Below are positions 8,370 through 16,925 of a stretch of 64,000 bases of DNA, one piece after another. The number at the start of each line of letters is the position of its first letter. The first letter of the stretch is position 1. The translations under genes were made by a program, and so were the position numbers. Under the pieces are notes generated by a model that made no database searches, was not told the DNA's origin, and saw only the letters and a list, made by a program, of their open reading frames with translations. This stretch comes from Saprospiraceae bacterium. GTDB lineage: Bacteria > Bacteroidota > Bacteroidia > Chitinophagales > Saprospiraceae. The stretch spans positions 2,480,501 through 2,544,500 of the forward strand of contig JADJRO010000001.1 of the NCBI GenBank assembly GCA_016712145.1. The letters are read 5' to 3'.

Positions 8370-9782
8370 TTGAAAAAATTTATTAAGCATCCTGGATTTA
8401 TATTACCGCTTTTAGCAATCTTTTTCAGGTTTTGGAGTTTTTTCCCGCCGGTCATTGATCACGACGAATCTACCTATCTGATTATTGCCAGGGATCTTTC
8501 ACAAGGATCCATTTATCTAAAAGATGTCATTGACACCAAACCCATCGGTATCTTCTGGATCTATCAGTTGTTAGAATTTTTAAGTTTTGGATCAATTGGT
8601 ATGACGCGATTCGTTGCATCGGTTTGGATTGGAATCACTGCATTTTTTATATTTAAATTTATTATTAAAAGTACACAGAACGTTAATGCGTCATGGTTTG
8701 GAAGTATTTCCTACATTTTAATCGTTTCAATTTTCAAAAACTGGGGCGTAAGCCCAAATACAGAAATTTATTTCAATCTGTTTACGCTAGCTGCAATCTA
8801 TTTGACTTTATTTAATAAAACCAAACACATAGAAATTATATCTGGTTTATTGTTGGGATTTGCTTTCATAACAAAATATGTAGCCTTATCAGAAGCTGGG
8901 GTTATTGGGTCGTTTTTAATCATTCAAGCAAGTCTTCAAAATAATTTGAATCGCCAACTCCTTTTCAAGCTTCTTAAATTACTAGTTGGTTTTATTGTAC
9001 CGATATGTCTGATGTTGACTTACTTCTATAATTATAAACTATTGGATCAATTCTTTTATTTCAATTTTGATGTTTTGAGTCGATATCCTTCAGATATTAC
9101 TATATCCAACAGCCTGATATTTATTGGAGATTTTTGTGGCCGTTATTTTATTTGGATCTTACTTGCAATTGCCGGCCTACTTCAACTAAAAAAACGTTCT
9201 GATTTATTATCTATTTTATTTTATATATGGATTTTGTATGATTTAATTATCATCGTTTTACCTGGAAAAGGATTCAGTCATTATTTTATTCAGTTGATGA
9301 TTCCAATAAGTCTTTTAGCAGGTTTTGGTAGTCTTGAGCTTTTTAAAATGCAAGCATTAATTAAAAATAAAAGACGGATCGTATCTGTTTGTTTAATATT
9401 AATTCCACTGATATTCTATTTTCAAAAACAAAGTTATTATAATCGTAAAACAGATATTACCGAACTGTACACCTTCTTAAGTAAGGAACTAAAACCTGGA
9501 GAACGGATATACACTGGCAATTCTGCTCACATTCTCTATTATCTACTAAATTTAAAAAGTCCTAGTCCTTACATTCATGCTTCTTTGCTTTGGAATCCGG
9601 AACATTTGGAAGCACTTCAACTTAATTTAAATGACGAAGCAGATCGAATTTTAGAATCTAAACCACGATATATATTAATAAAAGAACCGATTACAGATTC
9701 AACGATGCTTAAAAAAATTTTTATAAGTTATTCAGAAATAAAATTAATCGGAAATAAAACACATGTTTTAAGCATTCAATAA
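8370..9782 (+). CDS. GT-C type membrane glycosyltransferase (GT39-like)
   Basis: The start is TTG at 8370, four bases after the preceding stop; the next in-frame ATG would delete the first helix and the catalytic loop. The 470 residues contain about ten TM helices. The first loop has IDHDESTYLIIARDL followed by LKDVIDTKPIG, and its acidic pair matches the GT-C Asp/Glu catalytic motif of dolichyl/undecaprenyl-phosphate-sugar transferases. A soluble C-terminal domain follows (GERIYTGNSAHILYY). It is the last gene of the three-gene glycosyltransferase block. Confidence 0.75.
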   Translation: MKKFIKHPGFILPLLAIFFRFWSFFPPVIDHDESTYLIIARDLSQGSIYLKDVIDTKPIGIFWIYQLLEFLSFGSIGMTRFVASVWIGITAFFIFKFIIKSTQNVNASWFGSISYILIVSIFKNWGVSPNTEIYFNLFTLAAIYLTLFNKTKHIEIISGLLLGFAFITKYVALSEAGVIGSFLIIQASLQNNLNRQLLFKLLKLLVGFIVPICLMLTYFYNYKLLDQFFYFNFDVLSRYPSDITISNSLIFIGDFCGRYFIWILLAIAGLLQLKKRSDLLSILFYIWILYDLIIIVLPGKGFSHYFIQLMIPISLLAGFGSLELFKMQALIKNKRRIVSVCLILIPLIFYFQKQSYYNRKTDITELYTFLSKELKPGERIYTGNSAHILYYLLNLKSPSPYIHASLLWNPEHLEALQLNLNDEADRILESKPRYILIKEPITDSTMLKKIFISYSEIKLIGNKTHVLSIQ

Positions 9783-9872
9783 GGCTATCAAATTGATACT
9801 TTTTGTCCATCCAAATAGAAGTATTTTAGGTTTCAGATAGAATTTATTATTTTTAATCGAAAATTCAAACAA

Positions 9873-10457
9873 ATGAAAAAAATAGCCCTTGGTGGCTTAG
9901 TAGCTGGCTTTATCTATTTTGCCTTTCAATCCATCATGTGGATGGGTGGTTTTCACAATGACTTCAGTCAATACACCTCCAACAGCAAGGCCATATTGGA
10001 TGTATTAAATCAAAATTTAACCGGAGACGGACTCTATATGATCCCAAGTGCCGACCCAAATAGTCCAACTAAAGAAAAAGAAGAAGAAGAACTCATGACA
10101 AATAATTTGGGTAAACCCTGGGCCATGATCTTTTATCATCAACAAATGGACGGTATGTCTGCGTCTTATTTACTCCTCGGTGTCCTGTATGCAATGCTTT
10201 CGGGATTTTTGGTTGCTTTTGTTTTATATTATGGTGCATTTGAGCATTATTCTATACGATTTGCTGTTTCCATCTGCTTTGCTTTGTTTGCACTATTTCA
10301 AGGCATACTGGATGATATGAATTGGTTTTCTTTTCCATGGCATTATATTAAAGCTGAAATGATTGACCTACTTTTAGGTTGGACATTAAGTTCCCTTTGG
10401 TTAGCCTGGTATTTTAATAAATCTAATAAATTAATTTTATATAATTTCAACAAATGA
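9873..10457 (+). CDS. Small integral membrane protein of unknown function
   Basis: This 194-residue protein starts at ATG 9873 with KK then a glycine-rich hydrophobic helix (LGGLVAGFIYFAFQ). A periplasmic or cytoplasmic loop of about 80 residues with an acidic KEKEEEE patch follows, then three further helices. I do not recognise a family with a known role. It overlaps the T9SS cargo gene downstream by four bases (ATGA), so the two are translationally coupled. That overlap could mean the membrane protein and the secreted protein work together. Confidence 0.6.
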   Translation: MKKIALGGLVAGFIYFAFQSIMWMGGFHNDFSQYTSNSKAILDVLNQNLTGDGLYMIPSADPNSPTKEKEEEELMTNNLGKPWAMIFYHQQMDGMSASYLLLGVLYAMLSGFLVAFVLYYGAFEHYSIRFAVSICFALFALFQGILDDMNWFSFPWHYIKAEMIDLLLGWTLSSLWLAWYFNKSNKLILYNFNK

Positions 10458-12325
10458 AATATTATTTAACGCTGGCATTATTTTGTTTTTATAATTTAAT
10501 AGCCAATAGTCAGGAATTGATTATTACACCAACGGCTCCATCTGCACCATCAGGGCAAAGGAATTCAAGTAAAAAAGAACTTGTTGCATACGATGCAAAC
10601 AATAAACCGGAAGGCGATTGGAGGTTTAAAATTAATACACGTTTTAATGTAACCGAACACGAGAGTCCGGATGTTAAAGCCATTAAAGAACTATGGAATC
10701 AAACTAAAAAACAAACGTATAAAGGCCCAGCGGAGGAGCCGACATTATTAACTCCTGATCCTGTAATTTCAAGAAAATTTGAAGGTCCCTGGATGCTTAA
10801 CGGAACACCTCCGGATAATTCATTGGCTATCTCTACCGGTGGAAATATTGTTGCCGTTAATAATGATGGAATTGAATATTACAGCTCAACGGGTACCTAC
10901 TTCTCCGGAAAATATTGGTCTGATTTTTTTACAGGAAATGATATAACAAGTAAACTGTATGATCCTAAAGTAATCTTCGATTCAGATAAAAATCGTTTCA
11001 TCCTGGTTGTACTTCATGGTAGTAAAGCCGATGTTTCAAAAGTATTATTGGCAATTTCTTATTCTGATAATCCAAGAATCGATGGTTGGTATTATTATAC
11101 GCTTGATGGGGATCCAACCAATAGCAATTCCTGGTTTGATTATCCGGGTTTGGGTCAATCAACCGGCGATATTGTTCTTACTGGAAATCTGTTTAGCGAC
11201 GATGGCGTTTCAAATGAAAGCATCATTTATCAAATTGATAAAACATCAGTGTATAACAGGGGTACTATGAAATATTACTATTATTCCGGATTAAGCAATA
11301 CCCCTATCAATGCGTTTTCACTTTATCCAGTTTCCTATGGATTAAAAGGTAATTATGGTCCGGGAATTTATCTTGTAAATGCAAAATCTGGAGGATCTGA
11401 TAAATTACGACTCTGGTATATTGATGATGCGACTACCGGTAATCCAAATCTATCCAGTTATACGATCACAGTACCCGCTTATGCCCCTGCAGGCAATGCC
11501 GGACAACTTGGAACCAATGATGTATTGGATTCTGGAGACAGCAGGATATTAGGTGCTTTTTATTTAAATGGAATTGTACACGTCGCTCACAATACCAGTG
11601 AAGGAAATGGATGGGGATATATTAATTATCATAGAATTACAGTGCAAACTTTAAAAGCACAATCAAGCACCTTTGGTTTACAAGGAAGTTATGACTATGC
11701 GTATCCTTGCCTTACCTGTTATGCTAACAATAAAAATGACTTATCTGTTATGATTGGATTTTTACGTAGTGGAGATGATATTTATCCACAATTTCGGGTT
11801 GTCTTTTGTGATCAGAATATGGATTGGTCTGCTTCCGTATTAGTCAATTCTGGTGAATCTTATGTTGATCTATTAAATGGAACCACCGAGCGATGGGGAG
11901 ATTATATCGGTTCTTGCAGGCAATATAGTAATTCTACCTACCCAAGAATTTGGATCAATGGATCCTATGGAAGCGATGTACCTAGTGAAAGTCGTTACGA
12001 CACCTACCGAAGTGCTATAGCTGAAATTTATACCATTGTTAGTGCAACCGAAAATGAAACACGCAAAGAATTAAATTCAACTGTGTTTCCAAACCCAGTT
12101 AACAATAGTTTTAATTACAGTTTCAATTTAAATGTTGCGCAACAAATATCAATAAGACTTTTAGACAATCAAGGAAAAACCGTAAAAGTATTTTACAATG
12201 ATTTTTTAGTTTCAGGAATTCACAATTTAAGTTTTAATAAGACCAATCTGATCGCTGGAAATTATTTATTGGAAGTTGTAGGCAACAAAAAATTCAAAGA
12301 TGAAAAGAAGATTATTATATTTTAG
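10454..12325 (+). CDS. Secreted protein with T9SS type A sorting domain
   Basis: This 623-residue protein has a signal peptide (residues 1-20 ending ANSQ) and a propeller-like body. The body includes APP-type turns, DNSLAISTGGNIVAVNNDG, SWFDYPGLGQST and TERWGDYIGS. The last 80 residues form a T9SS type A C-terminal domain beginning VFPNPVNNSF and ending KKIIIF. The body resembles large extracellular propeller proteins that Bacteroidota secrete; no catalytic motif is visible. It overlaps the upstream membrane gene by four bases and the small ORF at 12300 by 26 bases. Confidence 0.8.
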   Translation: MKYYLTLALFCFYNLIANSQELIITPTAPSAPSGQRNSSKKELVAYDANNKPEGDWRFKINTRFNVTEHESPDVKAIKELWNQTKKQTYKGPAEEPTLLTPDPVISRKFEGPWMLNGTPPDNSLAISTGGNIVAVNNDGIEYYSSTGTYFSGKYWSDFFTGNDITSKLYDPKVIFDSDKNRFILVVLHGSKADVSKVLLAISYSDNPRIDGWYYYTLDGDPTNSNSWFDYPGLGQSTGDIVLTGNLFSDDGVSNESIIYQIDKTSVYNRGTMKYYYYSGLSNTPINAFSLYPVSYGLKGNYGPGIYLVNAKSGGSDKLRLWYIDDATTGNPNLSSYTITVPAYAPAGNAGQLGTNDVLDSGDSRILGAFYLNGIVHVAHNTSEGNGWGYINYHRITVQTLKAQSSTFGLQGSYDYAYPCLTCYANNKNDLSVMIGFLRSGDDIYPQFRVVFCDQNMDWSASVLVNSGESYVDLLNGTTERWGDYIGSCRQYSNSTYPRIWINGSYGSDVPSESRYDTYRSAIAEIYTIVSATENETRKELNSTVFPNPVNNSFNYSFNLNVAQQISIRLLDNQGKTVKVFYNDFLVSGIHNLSFNKTNLIAGNYLLEVVGNKKFKDEKKIIIF

Positions 12326-12488
12326 TATTTTATTGGTTGGCATGTTGCAGCATTCATGCCAATGTACCAAAAATAAGACTGTAGGCGGTGTTTCAAATAA
12401 AAAAGTAGAAGAAGCACCAAAACATAATTCACCGGATCAACATGAAGTTGATAGTATCAAAAACAGTTATAATAAACATCCGAAGTAG
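12300..12488 (+). CDS. Putative small lipoprotein
   Basis: This 62-residue frame starts at ATG 12300 inside the end of the T9SS gene. It reads MKRRLLYFSILLVGML then QHSCQCTK. The leader ends in a possible lipobox cysteine, though the residues before it (QHS) are weak for the consensus. The remainder is short, polar and low complexity. Small lipoproteins of this sort are common and often missed. The long overlap and lack of conserved motifs leave real doubt. Confidence 0.4.
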   Translation: MKRRLLYFSILLVGMLQHSCQCTKNKTVGGVSNKKVEEAPKHNSPDQHEVDSIKNSYNKHPK

Positions 12489-12528
12489 TTTATACTTTTT
12501 CCCTTAGATATTAATTTAGATTTACAAT

Positions 12529-14574
12529 ATGAAAAGAATTGCATTCTATTTATTACTATTTAGTTTCCATTTAATGTTTGCTCAAAGTAAACATGCCATT
12601 ACACATGAAGACATGTGGCTGTTAAAACGAGTCGGTACGCCTGCCATAAGTCCGGATGGAAAATGGGTTGTGTTTAGTGTATTGGAACCATCTTATGATT
12701 CCAAAGAACAAATAAATGATTTATGGATCGTTCCATCTGATGCATCCGCACCGCCTCGTAAAATTACTGCTGGAAAAGCCGCAGAAAGTTCGTATTCCTG
12801 GAGCCCTGACAGTCGATTTATCGCCTTTGTAGCCAAGCGAGATGGAGAAGAGGAGTCTCAGGTCTATACACTTAATTTAGCTCAAGGCGGTGAAGCACAA
12901 AAACTAACAAAATTATCAGGCGGTGCATCCGGTCCGAAGTGGAGTCCCGATGGTTCAAAAATATTATTTACCAGTGAGGTCTATCCTTTATGTTATGCAG
13001 ATTCTACAAATAAGAAAATGATTGAAGAGAAGAAAAAAATAAAATATAAAGCACGGGTATATACAAACTTTCCAATTCGAAATTGGGACCACTGGCTGGA
13101 TGAAAAACAAACTCATGTGTTTGTTCAGGCTGTACATCCAGACAGCATGGCGCTAAATCTTTTTTCAAATGTAGCTATAAGTAAAGAAGCCGGATTTTCT
13201 TTCTTCAGTGCATCCTGGACTCCAGATAGCAAACACATTGTATTCGCAGCATCAACAAACAACAACACCGCAGCTTATCAAGAACCTACTTCTCAGTTAT
13301 TTAGCATTTCAATATCAGGAGGTGATGCAAACCAAATTACTTCGAGTCAGGAAAATTATGAAAATCCTGATTTCAGTTTAGATGGTAATTATTTAATTTG
13401 TATTTACAGTCAGAATAATAATAATAAAGTATATAATCAAAATCGAATTGTCCGATTTGATTGGCCTTCAATGAAAAATAAAATAATTTTGAATTCAAAA
13501 TTGGACAGACCCATTCAAAGTTATAGTGTTGCACCGAATAAATTATATTTAGCAGTAGAAGACCGCGGACATAATGTAATTTATACTATAAACATTTCAA
13601 ATTCAGGGCTCACGAAACAGAGTAAAGAATCGATTGGCTCGTATTCAAATTTGTCTTGCTCTAAAACCACACCTGAAATTGTTGTTGGAAATTATGAATC
13701 GGCTACCATGCCTCCCGAAGTAGTTCGCATTACTGAAGAAAAATCTCATTACAGTCTAAGTTATTTTAATAAAGTAAAACTCTCCGAACTGGAATTAAAT
13801 CCAATTGAAGAAATTTGGTTTAAATCAAGTCGTGGTAAACAAATTCGAAGTGTCCTCGTTAAGCCAGCAGGTTTTGATGCTTCAAAAAAATATCCTTTGC
13901 TGGTATTAATTCACGGGGGGCCAGCTGGCGCTTGGCTGGATAATTGGTCGTATCGCTGGAACTATCAGCTTTTAGCAAAACCAGGATATATTTTATTGGC
14001 AACAGATTTTACAGGTTCAACCGGTTATGGAGAAAAATTTTCTCAAGACATTGCATTGGATCCTTTTAAAGGTCCTGGTGATGAAATCAATGAAGCAGCT
14101 GCAGATGCCATAAACCGATTTGCATTTATCGATGGTACAAAACAAGCTGCTGGAGGTGCCAGCTACGGCGGACATTTAGCCAATTGGTTACAAGCTACTA
14201 CATCCCATTACAAATGTTTGATCAGTCATGCCGGATTGGTAAACAGTATTTCACAATGGGGAACCAGTGATGCAATATTCAACCGTGAAACCATGAATGG
14301 TGGAACACCTTGGAGTGCTTCAAAAACATGGAAAGAACAAAACCCATTTATGTATGCAGACCAATTTAAAACACCCATGTTGGTAACAGTAGGTGAAATG
14401 GATTATCGGGTGCCTGTTAATAATTCAATCGAAAACTGGCATATTTTACAACGCCAAAAAGTTCCCAGTAAATTAATTGTATTCCCAGAAGAAAATCATT
14501 GGATATTAAAAGCAGAAAACAGCAGATTCTTTTATCAGGAAGTTCAAGCCTGGCTTGAAAAATATTTGAAATGA
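12529..14574 (+). CDS. S9-family serine peptidase (prolyl oligopeptidase/acylaminoacyl-peptidase type)
   Basis: This 681-residue protein has a signal peptide (hydrophobic 4-18, FAQS). A seven-bladed WD40-like propeller follows with repeated SPDGKWVVF, SPDSRFIAF and SPDGSKILF blades. The C-terminal alpha/beta-hydrolase domain starts near residue 420. The triad is visible: Ser545 in GGASYGGHL, Asp625 in VGEMDYRVP and His657 in EENHWI. The oxyanion region has LIHGGPAGAW. It is probably a periplasmic dipeptidyl- or oligopeptidase that processes peptides after extracellular digestion. It has its own gap upstream (about 40 bases). Confidence 0.92.
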   Translation: MKRIAFYLLLFSFHLMFAQSKHAITHEDMWLLKRVGTPAISPDGKWVVFSVLEPSYDSKEQINDLWIVPSDASAPPRKITAGKAAESSYSWSPDSRFIAFVAKRDGEEESQVYTLNLAQGGEAQKLTKLSGGASGPKWSPDGSKILFTSEVYPLCYADSTNKKMIEEKKKIKYKARVYTNFPIRNWDHWLDEKQTHVFVQAVHPDSMALNLFSNVAISKEAGFSFFSASWTPDSKHIVFAASTNNNTAAYQEPTSQLFSISISGGDANQITSSQENYENPDFSLDGNYLICIYSQNNNNKVYNQNRIVRFDWPSMKNKIILNSKLDRPIQSYSVAPNKLYLAVEDRGHNVIYTINISNSGLTKQSKESIGSYSNLSCSKTTPEIVVGNYESATMPPEVVRITEEKSHYSLSYFNKVKLSELELNPIEEIWFKSSRGKQIRSVLVKPAGFDASKKYPLLVLIHGGPAGAWLDNWSYRWNYQLLAKPGYILLATDFTGSTGYGEKFSQDIALDPFKGPGDEINEAAADAINRFAFIDGTKQAAGGASYGGHLANWLQATTSHYKCLISHAGLVNSISQWGTSDAIFNRETMNGGTPWSASKTWKEQNPFMYADQFKTPMLVTVGEMDYRVPVNNSIENWHILQRQKVPSKLIVFPEENHWILKAENSRFFYQEVQAWLEKYLK

Positions 14575-14620
14575 GCACCAAAAATTACTATTAACCTTTT
14601 AATTATTAATTCTTAATATA

Positions 14621-15550
14621 ATGAAACACCTCGCTATCTTAGGCTTGGGAGGCGTTGGAGGCTACCTGGGTGGTATGCTTGCCCGTAACTTTGCTAATGA
14701 TGCAAGTATTTCAATAAGTTTTATCTGTCGTGGTGAGCATTTAAAAAAAATACAAGACGTTGGTTTGCATGTAAAAACACCCAGCCTTGATTTTACAGTT
14801 ACACCCGATCAGGCAACGGATCAAGTTGCATCATTGAAGGCAATTGATTTTCTCTTTTGTTGTACCAAAAGTTATGATTTAAAAAATGCGTTGCTTTCGC
14901 TTAAATCTTGCATGCATCCAGATAGCATTATTATCCCTCTTTTAAATGGTGTGGACAGCTATGATGAAATTAAAAAAATCTATCCCGACAATCCTGTTTG
15001 GAATGCGTGTATTTATATTGTTTCAAGGCTGATTGCCCCTGGTCAAATTTTAGTTTCTGGAATTGAACCAAAATTATATTTTGGCTCTGAAAAAACAAAT
15101 GATGACACGGTGGAATTCTTTAAACAATGGATGCATGATGCTTCCATTCCCGCAATTTATACAAGAGAAATTCTTCAGGCAATGTGGGAAAAATATTTTT
15201 TCATTTCTCCAGTTGCCAGTTTAACCAGTTGGCTCAATCTTACAATAGGTGAATTCAGAATAATACCCAAACATATGGCAACGCTCTTACAATTAATTTC
15301 AGAACTTAATTCCGTAGCAGAGAAATTAGAAATTCCTGTTGATTCTCATATTGAAAAAATTGTATTAGATCGTGTAAGCTTTTTACCACATGAAACAACT
15401 TCATCAATGCATTCAGATTTTATAAAAAAATCGAAAACAGAATTGGAATCTCTTACTGGATATATAGTCCGACTGGCCAAATCACATCATATACCAGTTC
15501 CTACCTATGAAATAATTTACAAGGAATTAAGCTTAAAAAATAATTCTTAG
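14621..15550 (+). CDS. panE: Ketopantoate reductase family (2-dehydropantoate 2-reductase)
   Basis: The 309 residues open with ILGLGGVGGYLGGMLA, the GxGxxG Rossmann NADPH site. CCTKSYDL follows, with the catalytic-type Lys, then PLLNGVDSYD and the helical C-terminal domain (LQAMWEKYFFISPVASLTS, HETTSSMHSDF). These are PanE/ApbA-family hallmarks. The reaction would be NADPH-dependent reduction of 2-dehydropantoate to pantoate in pantothenate/CoA synthesis. Paralogues acting on other keto acids exist, and no other pantothenate gene is nearby, so the substrate is less sure than the family. Confidence 0.85.
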   Translation: MKHLAILGLGGVGGYLGGMLARNFANDASISISFICRGEHLKKIQDVGLHVKTPSLDFTVTPDQATDQVASLKAIDFLFCCTKSYDLKNALLSLKSCMHPDSIIIPLLNGVDSYDEIKKIYPDNPVWNACIYIVSRLIAPGQILVSGIEPKLYFGSEKTNDDTVEFFKQWMHDASIPAIYTREILQAMWEKYFFISPVASLTSWLNLTIGEFRIIPKHMATLLQLISELNSVAEKLEIPVDSHIEKIVLDRVSFLPHETTSSMHSDFIKKSKTELESLTGYIVRLAKSHHIPVPTYEIIYKELSLKNNS

Positions 15551-15582
15551 ATTTAAGTAATACGCTTTTGAATTTCAATTTT

Positions 15583-16563
15583 TCAGTTTATTAGTAACTC
15601 CTCAATTGTTCCGGCTACTTCCATTGCTGCGTGATACCCTATATCATTAAATACAATTCTTTTTTCTTTTTTTGAATACAATTGCACGTTGATTTTGGAA
15701 CTCATACTTTCTTCAATTCTTCCATCCATTATACCTTGAATTGGTGATGCAAGTTTGGTTGCTTGACTTCTGTACGCAACTAACTCCAACAGGAACGTTT
15801 TATTTTCTAATATTATTTCAACATGATCCAATGTGATGTTGCATTTTCGAAGCCTTGTATTATTATACGTAGTAAATCGAATAAGCTGATTTTCATACCA
15901 CAATCCGGCAATAAACCCAACAAAAGAATTTCGTACCCAAGGTATGTTTGCTACAGATGCCTTAAATGAAATTCCCGGTTTACTAAAATGGTTGGATTGC
16001 ATCCAAACATAAGACGAAGGAAACGAATGTCCCCAGTCCTTTTCAATATACCCCCTTCCATGTTGAAAATCGAGTGCTTTTGAATGGTAAATTAGTTGTC
16101 CACAAACTGTATGATCCATACTAACAATCCCATGATAACATTCCATAAAGGGTACAAATGCATAAGGTCCCATAATTCCTGGAGAATACCAGGGTTTTGG
16201 CCAGCCAACCAAATTTTCAAACTGGAGCCTCCCTTTAATTTCGGGCAAATTCAGGATAATTTCGGTTTCTGAAAAGCGATTTTCTTCAATTTGTATATCA
16301 AATATTCCAGGTTTTGCCTTAAAAGCCGCTCCATTAAATCGATAAAATTCCGAGCGATGCAATTTTCCATTTAAAACTTGAATAAAAGCTTCTTGCTTTC
16401 CTTCCGGATCCATAGATATACCCGGTATAATAGCCAAAGCCTGATCGCAAGCTGCGTTTAGCATTTTAAAATACCACCCTTCAAAATAATTTTTGGATTT
16501 GCTCCAGCCCTGATAGTGTTCCGGATTAAAAAAGGCTTTCCATTTTGCAATTTGCTTATTCAT
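15583..16563 (-). CDS. Tocopherol cyclase family protein
   Basis: This 326-residue protein begins FNPEHYQGWSKSKNYFEGWYFKML, the conserved N-terminus of the tocopherol-cyclase (VTE1-like) family. It also has GYIEKDWGHSFPSSYVWMQSNHF near the middle, the other family signature. In plants and cyanobacteria members cyclise prenylated quinols. Bacterial heterotroph members are uncharacterised and probably bind or modify hydrophobic prenyl compounds. There is no signal peptide. It converges with the ketopantoate reductase gene and has a long AT-rich region upstream. No tocopherol pathway gene is in the window, so the ligand is open. Confidence 0.8.
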   Translation of the reverse strand: MNKQIAKWKAFFNPEHYQGWSKSKNYFEGWYFKMLNAACDQALAIIPGISMDPEGKQEAFIQVLNGKLHRSEFYRFNGAAFKAKPGIFDIQIEENRFSETEIILNLPEIKGRLQFENLVGWPKPWYSPGIMGPYAFVPFMECYHGIVSMDHTVCGQLIYHSKALDFQHGRGYIEKDWGHSFPSSYVWMQSNHFSKPGISFKASVANIPWVRNSFVGFIAGLWYENQLIRFTTYNNTRLRKCNITLDHVEIILENKTFLLELVAYRSQATKLASPIQGIMDGRIEESMSSKINVQLYSKKEKRIVFNDIGYHAAMEVAGTIEELLIN

Positions 16564-16925
16564 TTTAATTAAGAATTAATAGAAGGTTATAAAGCATATA
16601 TCTCTAGGTAATATATAAATTCTATTACATTTAATTTAATATGTTTAGTTATAAAAAATGTTAAAAACCAATCCAGTATTTAATAAAATAAACAATTTGA
16701 GGGACCTAAGTAAAATGTTAAATCAATTCAATTTTAGAATTACTAAACACAGTTAAATATACTGATTTTATTTAATTTGAATGGTATTAAACAGATTCTA
16801 ATTTAATTTATTTACATTCTAACAGATCTTAAATTTGAATTTTATATTATTAAATACCTTTAGACTTTCTTTGGTATGTTTTCGGGTTTAGGTAGTAATG
16901 TTGTTTATATTTAATTAAATCAAAT
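16564..16925. other. 362-bp AT-rich divergent intergenic region
   Basis: This gap lies between the divergent tocopherol-cyclase-family and first CRTAC1-type genes. It is very AT-rich and has no supported ORF. A TAAATTTG sequence near 16831 matches the Bacteroidota -7 box but has no convincing -33 partner. It must hold promoters for both genes; I see no hairpin, RNA gene or repeat. Confidence 0.5.
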
